From NCBI GenBank assembly GCA_005879815.1, contig VBKA01000109.1, positions 1-5,192 of the forward strand: DNA of 5,192 bases, given 5' to 3'. Shown here in pieces: positions 1-5,192 of the stretch (positions within the stretch are counted from its first letter, which is position 1; the number at the start of each line of letters is the position of its first letter). The position numbers and the translations under genes were made by a program. Source of the DNA: Chloroflexota bacterium. GTDB lineage: Bacteria > Chloroflexota > Limnocylindria > QHBO01. Under the pieces are notes generated by a model that saw nothing but the letters and a program-made list of their open reading frames with translations, did not search any database and was not told the origin of the DNA.

Positions 1-516
1 CGTGCAGCGAACGCCCTGCTCGCGCAGCTCATGATCCAGCGCCGCGGTCAGGCCGACCTGCGCGAACTTGGAGGCGCAGTACGCCGCCTCGAATGGGAGG
101 CCGCGCCGGCCGGCCTCGCTGGCAATGGTGACGATGTCCGCCGCGTCGCTCAACAGCAGATACGGAAGGACCGCGCGGATCGAGTAGAGCGCGCCTTTGA
201 CGTTGACGTCGATCATCTCCTCGAGCTGGTCGGCGGGGAGCTCGAGGAAAGGACCGTACGCGCCGACACCGGCGTTGACGACCAGGATGTCGATCCCTCC
301 GAAGCGCGCAGCGGTCTCAGCGGCGAGCCGCTCGAGCGCGGCCTGGTCGCGGACATCGGCGGGGCGACCGATGGCGCCATCGAGCCCCAGGTCGTCACCG
401 CTGCGCGAAGCCAGCCCCAGGTGCACTCCAGCGGTCGCGAGAGCGCGGGCGACGGCCGCTCCGATGCCTCGGCTTGCCCCGGTCACCAGGGCGACTTGGC
501 CATCCAGCGAGCTCAT
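1..516 (-). CDS. SDR family NAD(P)-dependent oxidoreductase, N-terminal part (cut by left edge)
   Basis: Reading the minus strand from ATG at 516 gives 172 uninterrupted codons to the window edge. The protein is a classical short-chain dehydrogenase/reductase with a Rossmann fold. It shows the dinucleotide-binding TGASRGIG (residues 12-19), D54-V55 for adenine contact, NAG (81-83), the helix-4 Asn (N105), catalytic Ser (S133) and YCASK with Y146 and K150. Arg38 after strand 2 suggests NADP(H) preference (family-based inference). Classical SDRs are about 240-260 residues, so roughly 70-90 C-terminal residues, which set substrate specificity, lie outside the window. The start is supported by AGAGGAG (524-530, minus strand) seven bases upstream. 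The stretch between R38 and D54 is only 15 residues, shorter than in most FabG-like proteins. The gene is divergent from the ROK regulator. A sugar or sugar-acid dehydrogenase is conceivable from context, but a FabG-type reductase is equally possible; the substrate is unknown. Confidence 0.93.
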   Translation of the reverse strand, partial: MSSLDGQVALVTGASRGIGAAVARALATAGVHLGLASRSGDDLGLDGAIGRPADVRDQAALERLAAETAARFGGIDILVVNAGVGAYGPFLELPADQLEEMIDVNVKGALYSIRAVLPYLLLSDAADIVTIASEAGRRGLPFEAAYCASKFAQVGLTAALDHELREQGVRCT

Positions 517-616
517 GATTCCGCTCCTCTCGACGCCAATGATCTCCGACCTTGACACGCGACGGGGCGATGTACGAGCCTATCACAAGGTTTAGAAGAG
601 AGGAACACAAATCCTC
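517..616. promoter_or_regulatory. Divergent intergenic region between SDR and ROK genes
   Basis: These 100 bases must hold the 5' signals of both divergent genes. On the plus strand TTGACA at 552-557 is a perfect -35 match, but no good -10 lies 16-18 bases downstream. The nearest AT-rich hexamer, TATCAC (581-586), is about 23 bases away, so the promoter assignment is weak. CCTTG (550-554) and CAAGG (586-590) form a widely spaced inverted repeat. The region is more AT-rich near 581-612 and contains two copies of a CACAA-centred motif also found upstream of xylF. A sugar-responsive ROK operator here is an inference. Confidence 0.4.
600..616 (+). promoter_or_regulatory. ROK gene ribosome-binding site in a small hairpin
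   Basis: The purine-rich AGAGAGGAA at 597-605 is the only Shine-Dalgarno-like sequence before the GTG at 617. GAGGA (600-604) is a perfect complement of TCCTC (612-616), with a seven-base loop, and the right arm abuts the start codon. The RNA could fold so that the ribosome-binding site is paired. Five base pairs is marginal stability, so this may only lower translation slightly, or do nothing. Confidence 0.4.
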
Positions 617-1849
617 GTGACGACGGGTCGCGACTCGGTCGGCCAGCGCAGCGAGACGGTTCGTCGGGCGAACCTGAGCGCGATCCTCCGCGAGCTTCAC
701 ACCAGTGGCTCCTTGTCACGCTCGGAGCTCGTGGCCCGAACCGGGCTGACTCGCAGCGCGATCCGCGGTCTGATCGGCGAGCTCGTGGCAGCCGACCTCG
801 TTAGCGAAGAGCGAGCCGAACCGCTGGGAACTCCGGGCCGCCCATCGCCGCTGGTCCACACCAACCCGGAGCAAGCCGTTGTCTTGGCGCTGGAGATCGC
901 GGTCGACTCGCTCGCCGCTGCCGAAGTGGGCCTTGGCGGCCGTGTCCTGGACCAAATGCGCGTCGATCGGCCACGCCGGGATCTCGCTGCCGGCGAGATC
1001 GTCGCGGACCTCGTCCACCTTGCTGCCGGCCTCCGGCGGGACCATCCCACTGGCGAGGGGCTCCTCGGTGTGGGCGTGGCAGTTGTTGGCGTCGTGCGGC
1101 GATCTGACGGTTTCGTTTCGACCGCCCCGAACCTCGGCTGGCGGGACGTCCCGCTCGGCGACCGGCTGCGCGCGGGCCTGGGCTCGGCAGGACCGATCGC
1201 CGTCGCGAATGAGGCAGATCTTGGAGCTCTGGCCGAGGTCCGCCGCGGAGCGGCGCGAGGAGCCGATGACGTCCTGTTCGTCTCAGGAGAGGTGGGCGTC
1301 GGCGGCGGGATCATCGTCGATGGCAAGCCGATGACCGGTGCCGCCGGCTATGGTGGCGAGGTCGGGCATATCGCCGTCAACCCTGCAGGGAGGCCGTGCC
1401 GATGCGGTTCGACTGGTTGCTGGGAGACCGAAGTCGGCGAGGGCGCCCTTCTCCTGCGCGCCGGCCGGCCTGTGGATGGGGGTCGCGTTGAAGTCAACGC
1501 ACTGCTTCGCGATGCAGCCGCGGGTTCACGCTCCGCGCTTGATGCCATGCACGAGGTGGGCCGCTGGCTCGGCATTGGCTTGGCCAGCCTCGTGAACGTG
1601 CTCAACCCGCGTGTCATCGTCCTGGGTGGCCTCTTTGGTCGGATCTATCCCTTGGTGCGCGAGACGATCGAGGAGGAGCTCGGCCGACGCGCGCTGCCGG
1701 CGCCAGGTGAGCTGGTCCGAATCGCGCCAGCCACCCTGGGCCTGGATGCTCCCCTGCTGGGGGCAGCCGAGCTGGCCTTCGAGCCGCTCCTGGCCGATCC
1801 GTCCCGCTGGTTGCCACCGCATGGCATGCTCGCCCTGGCGAGTGCCTGA
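617..1849 (+). CDS. ROK-family transcriptional regulator (NagC/XylR type), probable repressor of the sugar-uptake operon
   Basis: A 410-residue cytoplasmic protein starting with GTG at 617. Residues about 15-65 form a winged helix-turn-helix of the kind heading ROK repressors (SLSRSELVARTGLTRSAIRG around 32-51), followed by a GTPGRPS hinge near 71-77. The rest is a ROK domain: PNLGWRDVPL (171-180), a glycine-rich GEVGVGGGIIVDG (224-236), sugar-binding E248-V-G-H251, and the zinc motif C261-x-C263-G-x-x-G-C268-W-E. The phosphate-binding DxGxT expected near residue 93 is absent, and the catalytic Asp of the NDA motif is Glu (N198-E199-A200). It should therefore bind sugar without phosphorylating it, as in XylR and NagC/Mlc (family knowledge). 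Length matches ROK repressors (about 380-410). It lies 146 bases upstream of xylF on the same strand, so xylose-responsive repression is the natural inference. The ligand is unproven, and another pentose or hexose is possible. Confidence 0.92.
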   Translation: MTTGRDSVGQRSETVRRANLSAILRELHTSGSLSRSELVARTGLTRSAIRGLIGELVAADLVSEERAEPLGTPGRPSPLVHTNPEQAVVLALEIAVDSLAAAEVGLGGRVLDQMRVDRPRRDLAAGEIVADLVHLAAGLRRDHPTGEGLLGVGVAVVGVVRRSDGFVSTAPNLGWRDVPLGDRLRAGLGSAGPIAVANEADLGALAEVRRGAARGADDVLFVSGEVGVGGGIIVDGKPMTGAAGYGGEVGHIAVNPAGRPCRCGSTGCWETEVGEGALLLRAGRPVDGGRVEVNALLRDAAAGSRSALDAMHEVGRWLGIGLASLVNVLNPRVIVLGGLFGRIYPLVRETIEEELGRRALPAPGELVRIAPATLGLDAPLLGAAELAFEPLLADPSRWLPPHGMLALASA

Positions 1850-1911
1850 TGCCATTGAGCCGACTCGCTCTGTCGCGCAACATCCGCGGGACGAGCGCTG
1901 CCAACACAAGT

Positions 1912-1929
1912 CTTGCTGACAGGAGCAAG
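1912..1929. promoter_or_regulatory. Inverted repeat CTTGCT-N6-AGCAAG, candidate operator upstream of xylF
   Basis: CTTGCT (1912-1917) and AGCAAG (1924-1929) are perfect reverse complements around a six-base centre. A further CAAG at 1907-1910 makes a second, overlapping palindrome, CAAG-T-CTTG (1907-1915). The repeat overlaps candidate -35 elements: TTGCTG (1913-1918), 18 bases before TAGCCT (1937-1942), or CTGACA (1916-1921), 15 bases before the same hexamer. An operator placed there would block RNA polymerase. Symmetry and position are seen directly; binding by the upstream ROK protein is inferred. A small RNA hairpin in a read-through transcript is the alternative. Confidence 0.45.
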
Positions 1930-1942
1930 GAGGTCGTAGCCT
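1913..1942 (+). promoter_or_regulatory. Weak candidate sigma-70 promoter for xylF
   Basis: A -35-like TTGCTG at 1913-1918 is followed after 18 bases by TAGCCT at 1937-1942, which keeps the T, A and final T of a -10 box. Each hexamer matches consensus at only three of six positions. CTGACA at 1916-1921 matches the -35 at five of six, but its 15-base spacer is short. The operon might instead be read through from the ROK gene. A transcript starting near 1949 would have a leader of about 45 bases. Confidence 0.25.
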
Positions 1943-1981
1943 AGCGCGATCACCCGGCGGCACAGCGAGGAAGGCCCCATC

Positions 1982-1987
1982 AGGAGG
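1982..1987 (+). promoter_or_regulatory. Strong Shine-Dalgarno that decides the xylF start
   Basis: AGGAGG is a full match to the 16S anti-Shine-Dalgarno. It ends only two bases before ATG at 1990, too close for normal initiation, but eight bases before the in-frame GTG at 1996, which is ideal. The spacing therefore favours GTG 1996 as the real start. Confidence 0.7.
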
Positions 1988-1995
1988 TTATGTCC

Positions 1996-3150
1996 GTGCA
2001 AATTCGGAGGGTCGCGGCACTTTTGGCCGCTGCAGTTGTCATCAGCGCATGCACCAGCGGCGGAACGAGCCCGTCGGCCGGCAGCGGGAGCGCGGCCGCC
2101 GGCGGCTGCGTGGTCGGCGTCTCGTGGAACAACTTCCAGCAGCCGCGCTGGGCGGCAACCGACAAGCCCAAGATGAAGCAGACGATCGAGGCTGGCGGCG
2201 GCACCTTCATCGACGCTGATGCAAACCTCGACAACCAGCGGCAGCTGTCCGACGTCGACACCCTGATCTCGAAGGGTGCGAAGGTCCTGGTGCTCCTTGC
2301 GCAGGATAACAAGGCCATCCTGCCCGCTCTCCAGAAGGCGAAGGATGCCGGCATCCCGGTTATCGCCTACGACCGGCTCATCGAAGATCCGTCGGGGAGC
2401 ATTCTCTACATCACCTTTGACAATGTCGGCGTCGGCAAGGCCGAGGCCGAGGCGATCCTGAGCAAGGTGCCGAAGGGCAACTACGTTCTGATCAAGGGCG
2501 ACCCGGGCGACGCGAACGCCTCGACCTTCCTGCCATCGGGATGGAACGACGCGGGCCTGAAGGACAAGATCGCCTCAGGCGACATCAAGATCATCGGCCC
2601 CAAGGACGGAACGTACACCGATGCCTGGAAGACCGAGAAGGCGCAGGCCAACATGGAGGCGATCATCGACCAGGCCAACGCCGCCAACAAGAAGATCGAT
2701 GCGATCCTTGCCGAGAACGACAGCACCGCGCTGGGCGTGGTGGCTGCGCTCCAGAGCAAGAACTACGGCTTCCCGCCGCTGAGCGGCCAGGATGGCGACC
2801 CCGCCAACCTGAACAACGTCGCTCTCGGCAAGCAGTATGTGGACGTCTGGAAGAACAGCAACGAGCTGGGCAAGGCGGCCGGCCAGGCAGCCCTCCAGCT
2901 CTGCCAGGGCAAGAAGATCTCCGAGGTCTCGATCACCGTCGATTCGTCTGTCGCACCGGCGGCGGGCAACAGCCCAACGGACTTCAAGACACCTGGTGGA
3001 AACACCGTCAAGTCGATCATCCTCAAGCCAACCCCCGTCACTGCCGATTCCCTTGACAAGGTCATCTCGGCAGGCTGGTATGCCGACAAGGCTGCCATCT
3101 GCAAGGGCGTCGACACCTCGAGCTCGACGGCACCTGCCGCCTGCAAGTGA
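1996..3150 (+). CDS. xylF: Sugar ABC transporter substrate-binding lipoprotein, XylF-like (D-xylose type)
   Basis: The 384-residue product (386 if ATG 1990 is used) captures a sugar outside the membrane and delivers it to the permease encoded next. The N-terminus is a lipoprotein signal: Arg-Arg, a hydrophobic run, and lipobox I16-S-A-C19 (numbered from GTG), then a Gly/Ser/Ala linker to about residue 37. The rest is a periplasmic-binding-protein type 1 fold (Peripla_BP_4). Segments that line up with E. coli XylF as I recall it include the N-terminal strand VGVSW (40-44), AYDR (124-127), the hinge-side FDN (141-143), GNY (161-163), E240-NDSTA and SGQD (263-266). These favour XylF over ribose (RbsB) or galactose (MglB) proteins, but the exact sugar is inferred. 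Mature XylF-type proteins are about 310-330 residues, so the length fits with an added linker and a C-terminal tail. Four Cys beyond the lipidated one (C38, C303, C369, C383) are unusual. A strong Shine-Dalgarno precedes it and a stem-loop follows, which suggests high expression. Confidence 0.93.
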   Translation: MQIRRVAALLAAAVVISACTSGGTSPSAGSGSAAAGGCVVGVSWNNFQQPRWAATDKPKMKQTIEAGGGTFIDADANLDNQRQLSDVDTLISKGAKVLVLLAQDNKAILPALQKAKDAGIPVIAYDRLIEDPSGSILYITFDNVGVGKAEAEAILSKVPKGNYVLIKGDPGDANASTFLPSGWNDAGLKDKIASGDIKIIGPKDGTYTDAWKTEKAQANMEAIIDQANAANKKIDAILAENDSTALGVVAALQSKNYGFPPLSGQDGDPANLNNVALGKQYVDVWKNSNELGKAAGQAALQLCQGKKISEVSITVDSSVAPAAGNSPTDFKTPGGNTVKSIILKPTPVTADSLDKVISAGWYADKAAICKGVDTSSSTAPAACK

Positions 3151-3172
3151 GTTGCGTTCAGTCGTGACAACG

Positions 3173-3208
3173 GCGGCCTGCGCTCGCACCTCGTGGGGCG
3201 CAGGCCGC
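3173..3208 (+). terminator. GC-rich intergenic stem-loop between xylF and xylH (attenuator or mRNA stabiliser)
   Basis: GCGGCCTGCGC (3173-3183) pairs perfectly with GCGCAGGCCGC (3198-3208), giving an 11-bp stem. Inside it, a T-G wobble, C3185-G3196, a single bulged G3186 and CAC/GTG (3187-3189 with 3193-3195) continue the helix to a three-base CTC loop. No T-run follows, only pyrimidine-rich CTCCTTCTC, so it is not a canonical intrinsic terminator. It starts 23 bases after the xylF stop and ends 22 bases before the xylH start. In binding-protein operons such structures often protect the upstream message or partly stop transcription, so the binding protein outnumbers the membrane parts (known pattern; its function here is inferred). 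Confidence 0.75.
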
Positions 3209-3230
3209 TCCTTCTCATCCAGGCGACCAG

Positions 3231-4553
3231 ATGGCTAACGTCACCACCACCGCGCCGGGTCAGGCCCCTGCGACGCCGCGCTTCTCGATTCGCGGCGCAC
3301 TGACCGCCGCGGAGATCGATTTCCGCCTGTTCGGCATGCTCCTGGCGTTGGTGGCGATCCTGATCGGCTTCAACGTCGTGAACGAAGGCACGTTCCTCAG
3401 GCCCACGAACATGACGACGCTCGCCGTCCAGGGAGCGGGAGTCGCCGTCCTGGCGACCGGCATGGTCCTGGTCATCGTCGCCCGCAACATCGACCTCTCC
3501 GTCGGCTCCCTGGTCGGCTTCATCGCCATGAGCTACGCCCTGCTGATGACCGATTGGCTGCCGAACATCCTCGGCATGGGCGACGATTTCCCGTTCCGCT
3601 GGCTCATCGCGCTGGCGATCGGCGTCGGCCTGGGGGCCGTCTTCGGAGCGGTACAGGGTTTCATCATCGCCTATATCGGCGTCCCCTCCTTTGTCGTCAC
3701 CCTTGGCGGGCTCCTCTCGATCCGTGGTGCGGTATGGGTGCTCTCTCAGGGTGCGGCCGTATCCGGGTTGGACCCGACCTTCCAGCTGTTCGGTGGCAGC
3801 GCCCAAGGATCTATCGGCGGCACGCTGACCTGGGCTGTCGCGATCGTCGGCTCTCTGGCGATCATCGGCCTGATCGTCTACAACCGCAGGCAGCGTCGGC
3901 GGTTCGGCTTTCCGGTCCGCCCCATGTGGGCGGAGGTGACGATCGCCGCGGTCGGTTGCCTTGCCGTCATCGGCCTGGCGGCTTTCGCCAACGGCAACTA
4001 CTGGCCGCCCGGCGCGGCCACACGCTACGCGCAGGAGCACGGCATCACCGAGCCAGCGGGTGGACTGAAGATCGCGGTCGGTCTCCCCTGGCCAGTCGTG
4101 ATCCTCATCGGAGTCACGGTGGTGATGACCTTCCTCGCAACGCGGCGACGGTTTGGACGGTACGTCTATGCCTACGGCGGCAATCCCGAGGCGGCGGAGC
4201 TCGCCGGCATCAACACCCGCTGGACCGTGGTGAAGATCTACATCCTGATGGGCATCCTGTGCGCCATCTCGGCGGCGATCGCGGCGGCCAGGCTGAACGG
4301 AGCCACTCTGGACGTCGGACAGAGCTATGAGCTCTACGTGATCGCTGCGGCCGTCGTCGGCGGGACCTCGTTCGCAGGTGGCATCGGCACCGTTCCGGGC
4401 GCGGTACTGGGCGCCTTCGTGATGCAGTCACTCGCGTATGGATTGGCCTATTCGGGGGTCAACTCGTCCGAACAGAACATCGTGGCCGGCATCGTCCTGA
4501 TCGTGGCCGTCGCCTTCGATGCCTACAACCGCCGTCGCGGCGGCGGTTCATAG
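3231..4553 (+). CDS. xylH: Sugar ABC transporter permease, XylH-like
   Basis: A 440-residue integral membrane protein of the BPD_transp_2 family (xylose/ribose/branched-chain amino acid permeases), forming the membrane channel of the importer. About ten to twelve hydrophobic segments are visible, near 34-50, 63-84, 90-106, 124-146, 148-170, 199-217, 236-253, 283-303, 333-354, 367-385, 388-405 and 416-430. The family hallmark GMVLVIVARNIDLSVGS (77-93) is present. The cytoplasmic coupling loop GGNPEAAELAGINTR (316-330) should contact the ATPase. VVGGTSFAGGIGTVPGAVLG (375-394) is the conserved C-terminal glycine-rich stretch. It is longer than E. coli XylH (about 390), mainly from a long N-terminal tail and a central region with a basic RRQRRR loop (219-224) and an extended segment at 254-282. 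The ribosome-binding site is weak (AGGCGA, 3221-3226), which fits lower expression than xylF. The ATPase gene follows after 12 bases. Confidence 0.93.
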   Translation: MANVTTTAPGQAPATPRFSIRGALTAAEIDFRLFGMLLALVAILIGFNVVNEGTFLRPTNMTTLAVQGAGVAVLATGMVLVIVARNIDLSVGSLVGFIAMSYALLMTDWLPNILGMGDDFPFRWLIALAIGVGLGAVFGAVQGFIIAYIGVPSFVVTLGGLLSIRGAVWVLSQGAAVSGLDPTFQLFGGSAQGSIGGTLTWAVAIVGSLAIIGLIVYNRRQRRRFGFPVRPMWAEVTIAAVGCLAVIGLAAFANGNYWPPGAATRYAQEHGITEPAGGLKIAVGLPWPVVILIGVTVVMTFLATRRRFGRYVYAYGGNPEAAELAGINTRWTVVKIYILMGILCAISAAIAAARLNGATLDVGQSYELYVIAAAVVGGTSFAGGIGTVPGAVLGAFVMQSLAYGLAYSGVNSSEQNIVAGIVLIVAVAFDAYNRRRGGGS

Positions 4554-4565
4554 CGAGGCGCGACG

Positions 4566-5192
4566 GTGGCGGTCACAGAGTCGGCACCCCTCGCAGAGAT
4601 GCGCCACATCAAGGTGGCGTTCGGCGGCGTCCACGCCGTGGATGACGTCTCCCTCGACCTCCACGCCGGCGAGGTCATCGGTCTCGTTGGCGGCAACGGC
4701 GCAGGCAAGTCGACGTTGATGAAGGCCCTCTCGGGCGCCCGTCCACCGGACTCCGGCGAGATCCGCATCGAGGGCAAGCGGGTGACGATCGCGAACCCGC
4801 GGGACGCCAAGCTCTACAACATCGAGTGCATCTACCAGACGCTCGCGCTGGCAGACAACATCGACGCGCCGGGCAACGTGTTCCTTGGCCGCGAGCTGAC
4901 CACGATGTGGGGCAGCATGGATGACGGGGCCATGGAGGACGCCACCCGCAAGGTCATGGGCCGTCTCAACCCGAACTTCAAGCGCTTCGCCCAGGCCGTG
5001 AAGTCTCTCTCCGGCGGGCAACGGCAGGCGGTTGCCATCGCCCGGGCCGTCCACTTCAACGCCAGGATCCTCATCATGGACGAGCCGACAGCGGCCCTCG
5101 GACCAGCCGAGACGGCTCAGGTCCGCGACCTCATCCGCCAGCTCAAGACCGAGGGGATCGGCATCTTCCTGATCAGCCACGATATCCACGAC
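4566..5192 (+). CDS. xylG: Sugar ABC transporter ATP-binding protein, XylG-like, N-terminal part (cut by right edge)
   Basis: From GTG at 4566 there are 209 open codons to the window edge. The protein is the cytoplasmic ATPase that powers the importer. All motifs of one ABC domain are visible in order: Walker A GGNGAGKST (42-50), Q-loop Q91 in IYQ, signature LSGGQRQ (148-154), Walker B ILIMDEP (168-174) with catalytic E173, a D-loop written AALGP (176-180), and switch H205 in ISHD. GAGG at 4555-4558 lies seven bases before the GTG and supports this start; the next in-frame ATG (4599) would remove the beginning of the domain. The gene is 12 bases after xylH, so the two are surely co-transcribed. 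E. coli XylG carries two ABC domains (about 510 residues), while related FrcA-type proteins have one (about 260). Which form this is cannot be told here. Confidence 0.93.
   Translation, partial: MAVTESAPLAEMRHIKVAFGGVHAVDDVSLDLHAGEVIGLVGGNGAGKSTLMKALSGARPPDSGEIRIEGKRVTIANPRDAKLYNIECIYQTLALADNIDAPGNVFLGRELTTMWGSMDDGAMEDATRKVMGRLNPNFKRFAQAVKSLSGGQRQAVAIARAVHFNARILIMDEPTAALGPAETAQVRDLIRQLKTEGIGIFLISHDIHD

Noticed and set aside
31..555. A 174-codon plus-strand open frame over the SDR region
   Set aside because: The minus strand carries all SDR motifs and a good ribosome-binding site; the plus frame is its shadow.
552..586. Full sigma-70 promoter from TTGACA to TATCAC
   Set aside because: The 23-base spacer is too long; only the -35 match is worth noting.
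1872..1892. Hairpin GTCGCGC/GCGGGAC with a seven-base loop after the ROK stop
   Set aside because: It has an internal G-G mismatch, only six Watson-Crick pairs and no T-run, so it does not support a terminator between the ROK gene and xylF.
2763..4040. A 425-codon open frame on the minus strand opposite xylF and xylH
   Set aside because: It mirrors codon bias of two clear genes, is rich in Asp, Arg and Gly with no recognisable domain, and spans both genes and the hairpin. It is a high-GC shadow.
4548..5189. A 213-codon minus-strand open frame opposite xylG
   Set aside because: The plus strand encodes every ABC motif in order; the antisense product has no recognisable motif.
1..5192. A novel defence, mobile or RNA-based system
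   Set aside because: Every gene falls in a known family and the layout is a standard sugar-uptake operon with its regulator. I saw no direct-repeat arrays, terminal inverted repeats, transposase or integrase motifs.

Overview
The window is high-GC bacterial DNA (about two-thirds GC by eye) with tightly packed genes. It holds one partial gene on the minus strand and a four-gene plus-strand run that reads as a sugar-uptake locus. The binding protein is a lipoprotein with a lipobox and a Gly/Ser/Ala linker, which fits a Gram-positive-type or Chloroflexota-like cell envelope. GC content, GTG starts and lipoprotein style would fit Chloroflexota (for example Limnocylindria-like soil lineages) or Actinobacteria. 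The taxon is an inference and cannot be fixed from this sequence.

Layout. 1-516 (minus): N-terminal 172 residues of a classical short-chain dehydrogenase/reductase that runs off the left edge. 517-616: a 100-bp divergent intergenic region. 617-1849 (plus): a ROK-family transcriptional regulator with an N-terminal helix-turn-helix and a ROK domain that appears to have lost kinase activity. 1850-1989: a 140-bp leader with an inverted repeat, a candidate promoter and a strong Shine-Dalgarno. 1996-3150: a XylF-like sugar-binding lipoprotein. 3151-3230: an 80-bp gap with a strong GC-rich stem-loop. 3231-4553: a XylH-like permease. 4566-5192: a XylG-like ABC ATPase cut by the right edge.

How they work together. 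The lipoprotein captures a sugar (D-xylose by family resemblance) outside the membrane, the permease forms the channel, and the ATPase drives import. The ROK protein is probably the sugar-responsive repressor of the transport genes and of itself. A 12-bp motif shared by the leaders of the ROK gene and xylF, and an inverted repeat over a candidate xylF -35, are the best operator candidates. The stem-loop after xylF could make the binding protein more abundant than the membrane components. The dehydrogenase may or may not belong to the same pathway.

Nothing here looks like a new defence, mobile or RNA system. I see no tRNA, rRNA, CRISPR array, insertion sequence or attachment site. The points of interest are regulatory details and start-site choice.
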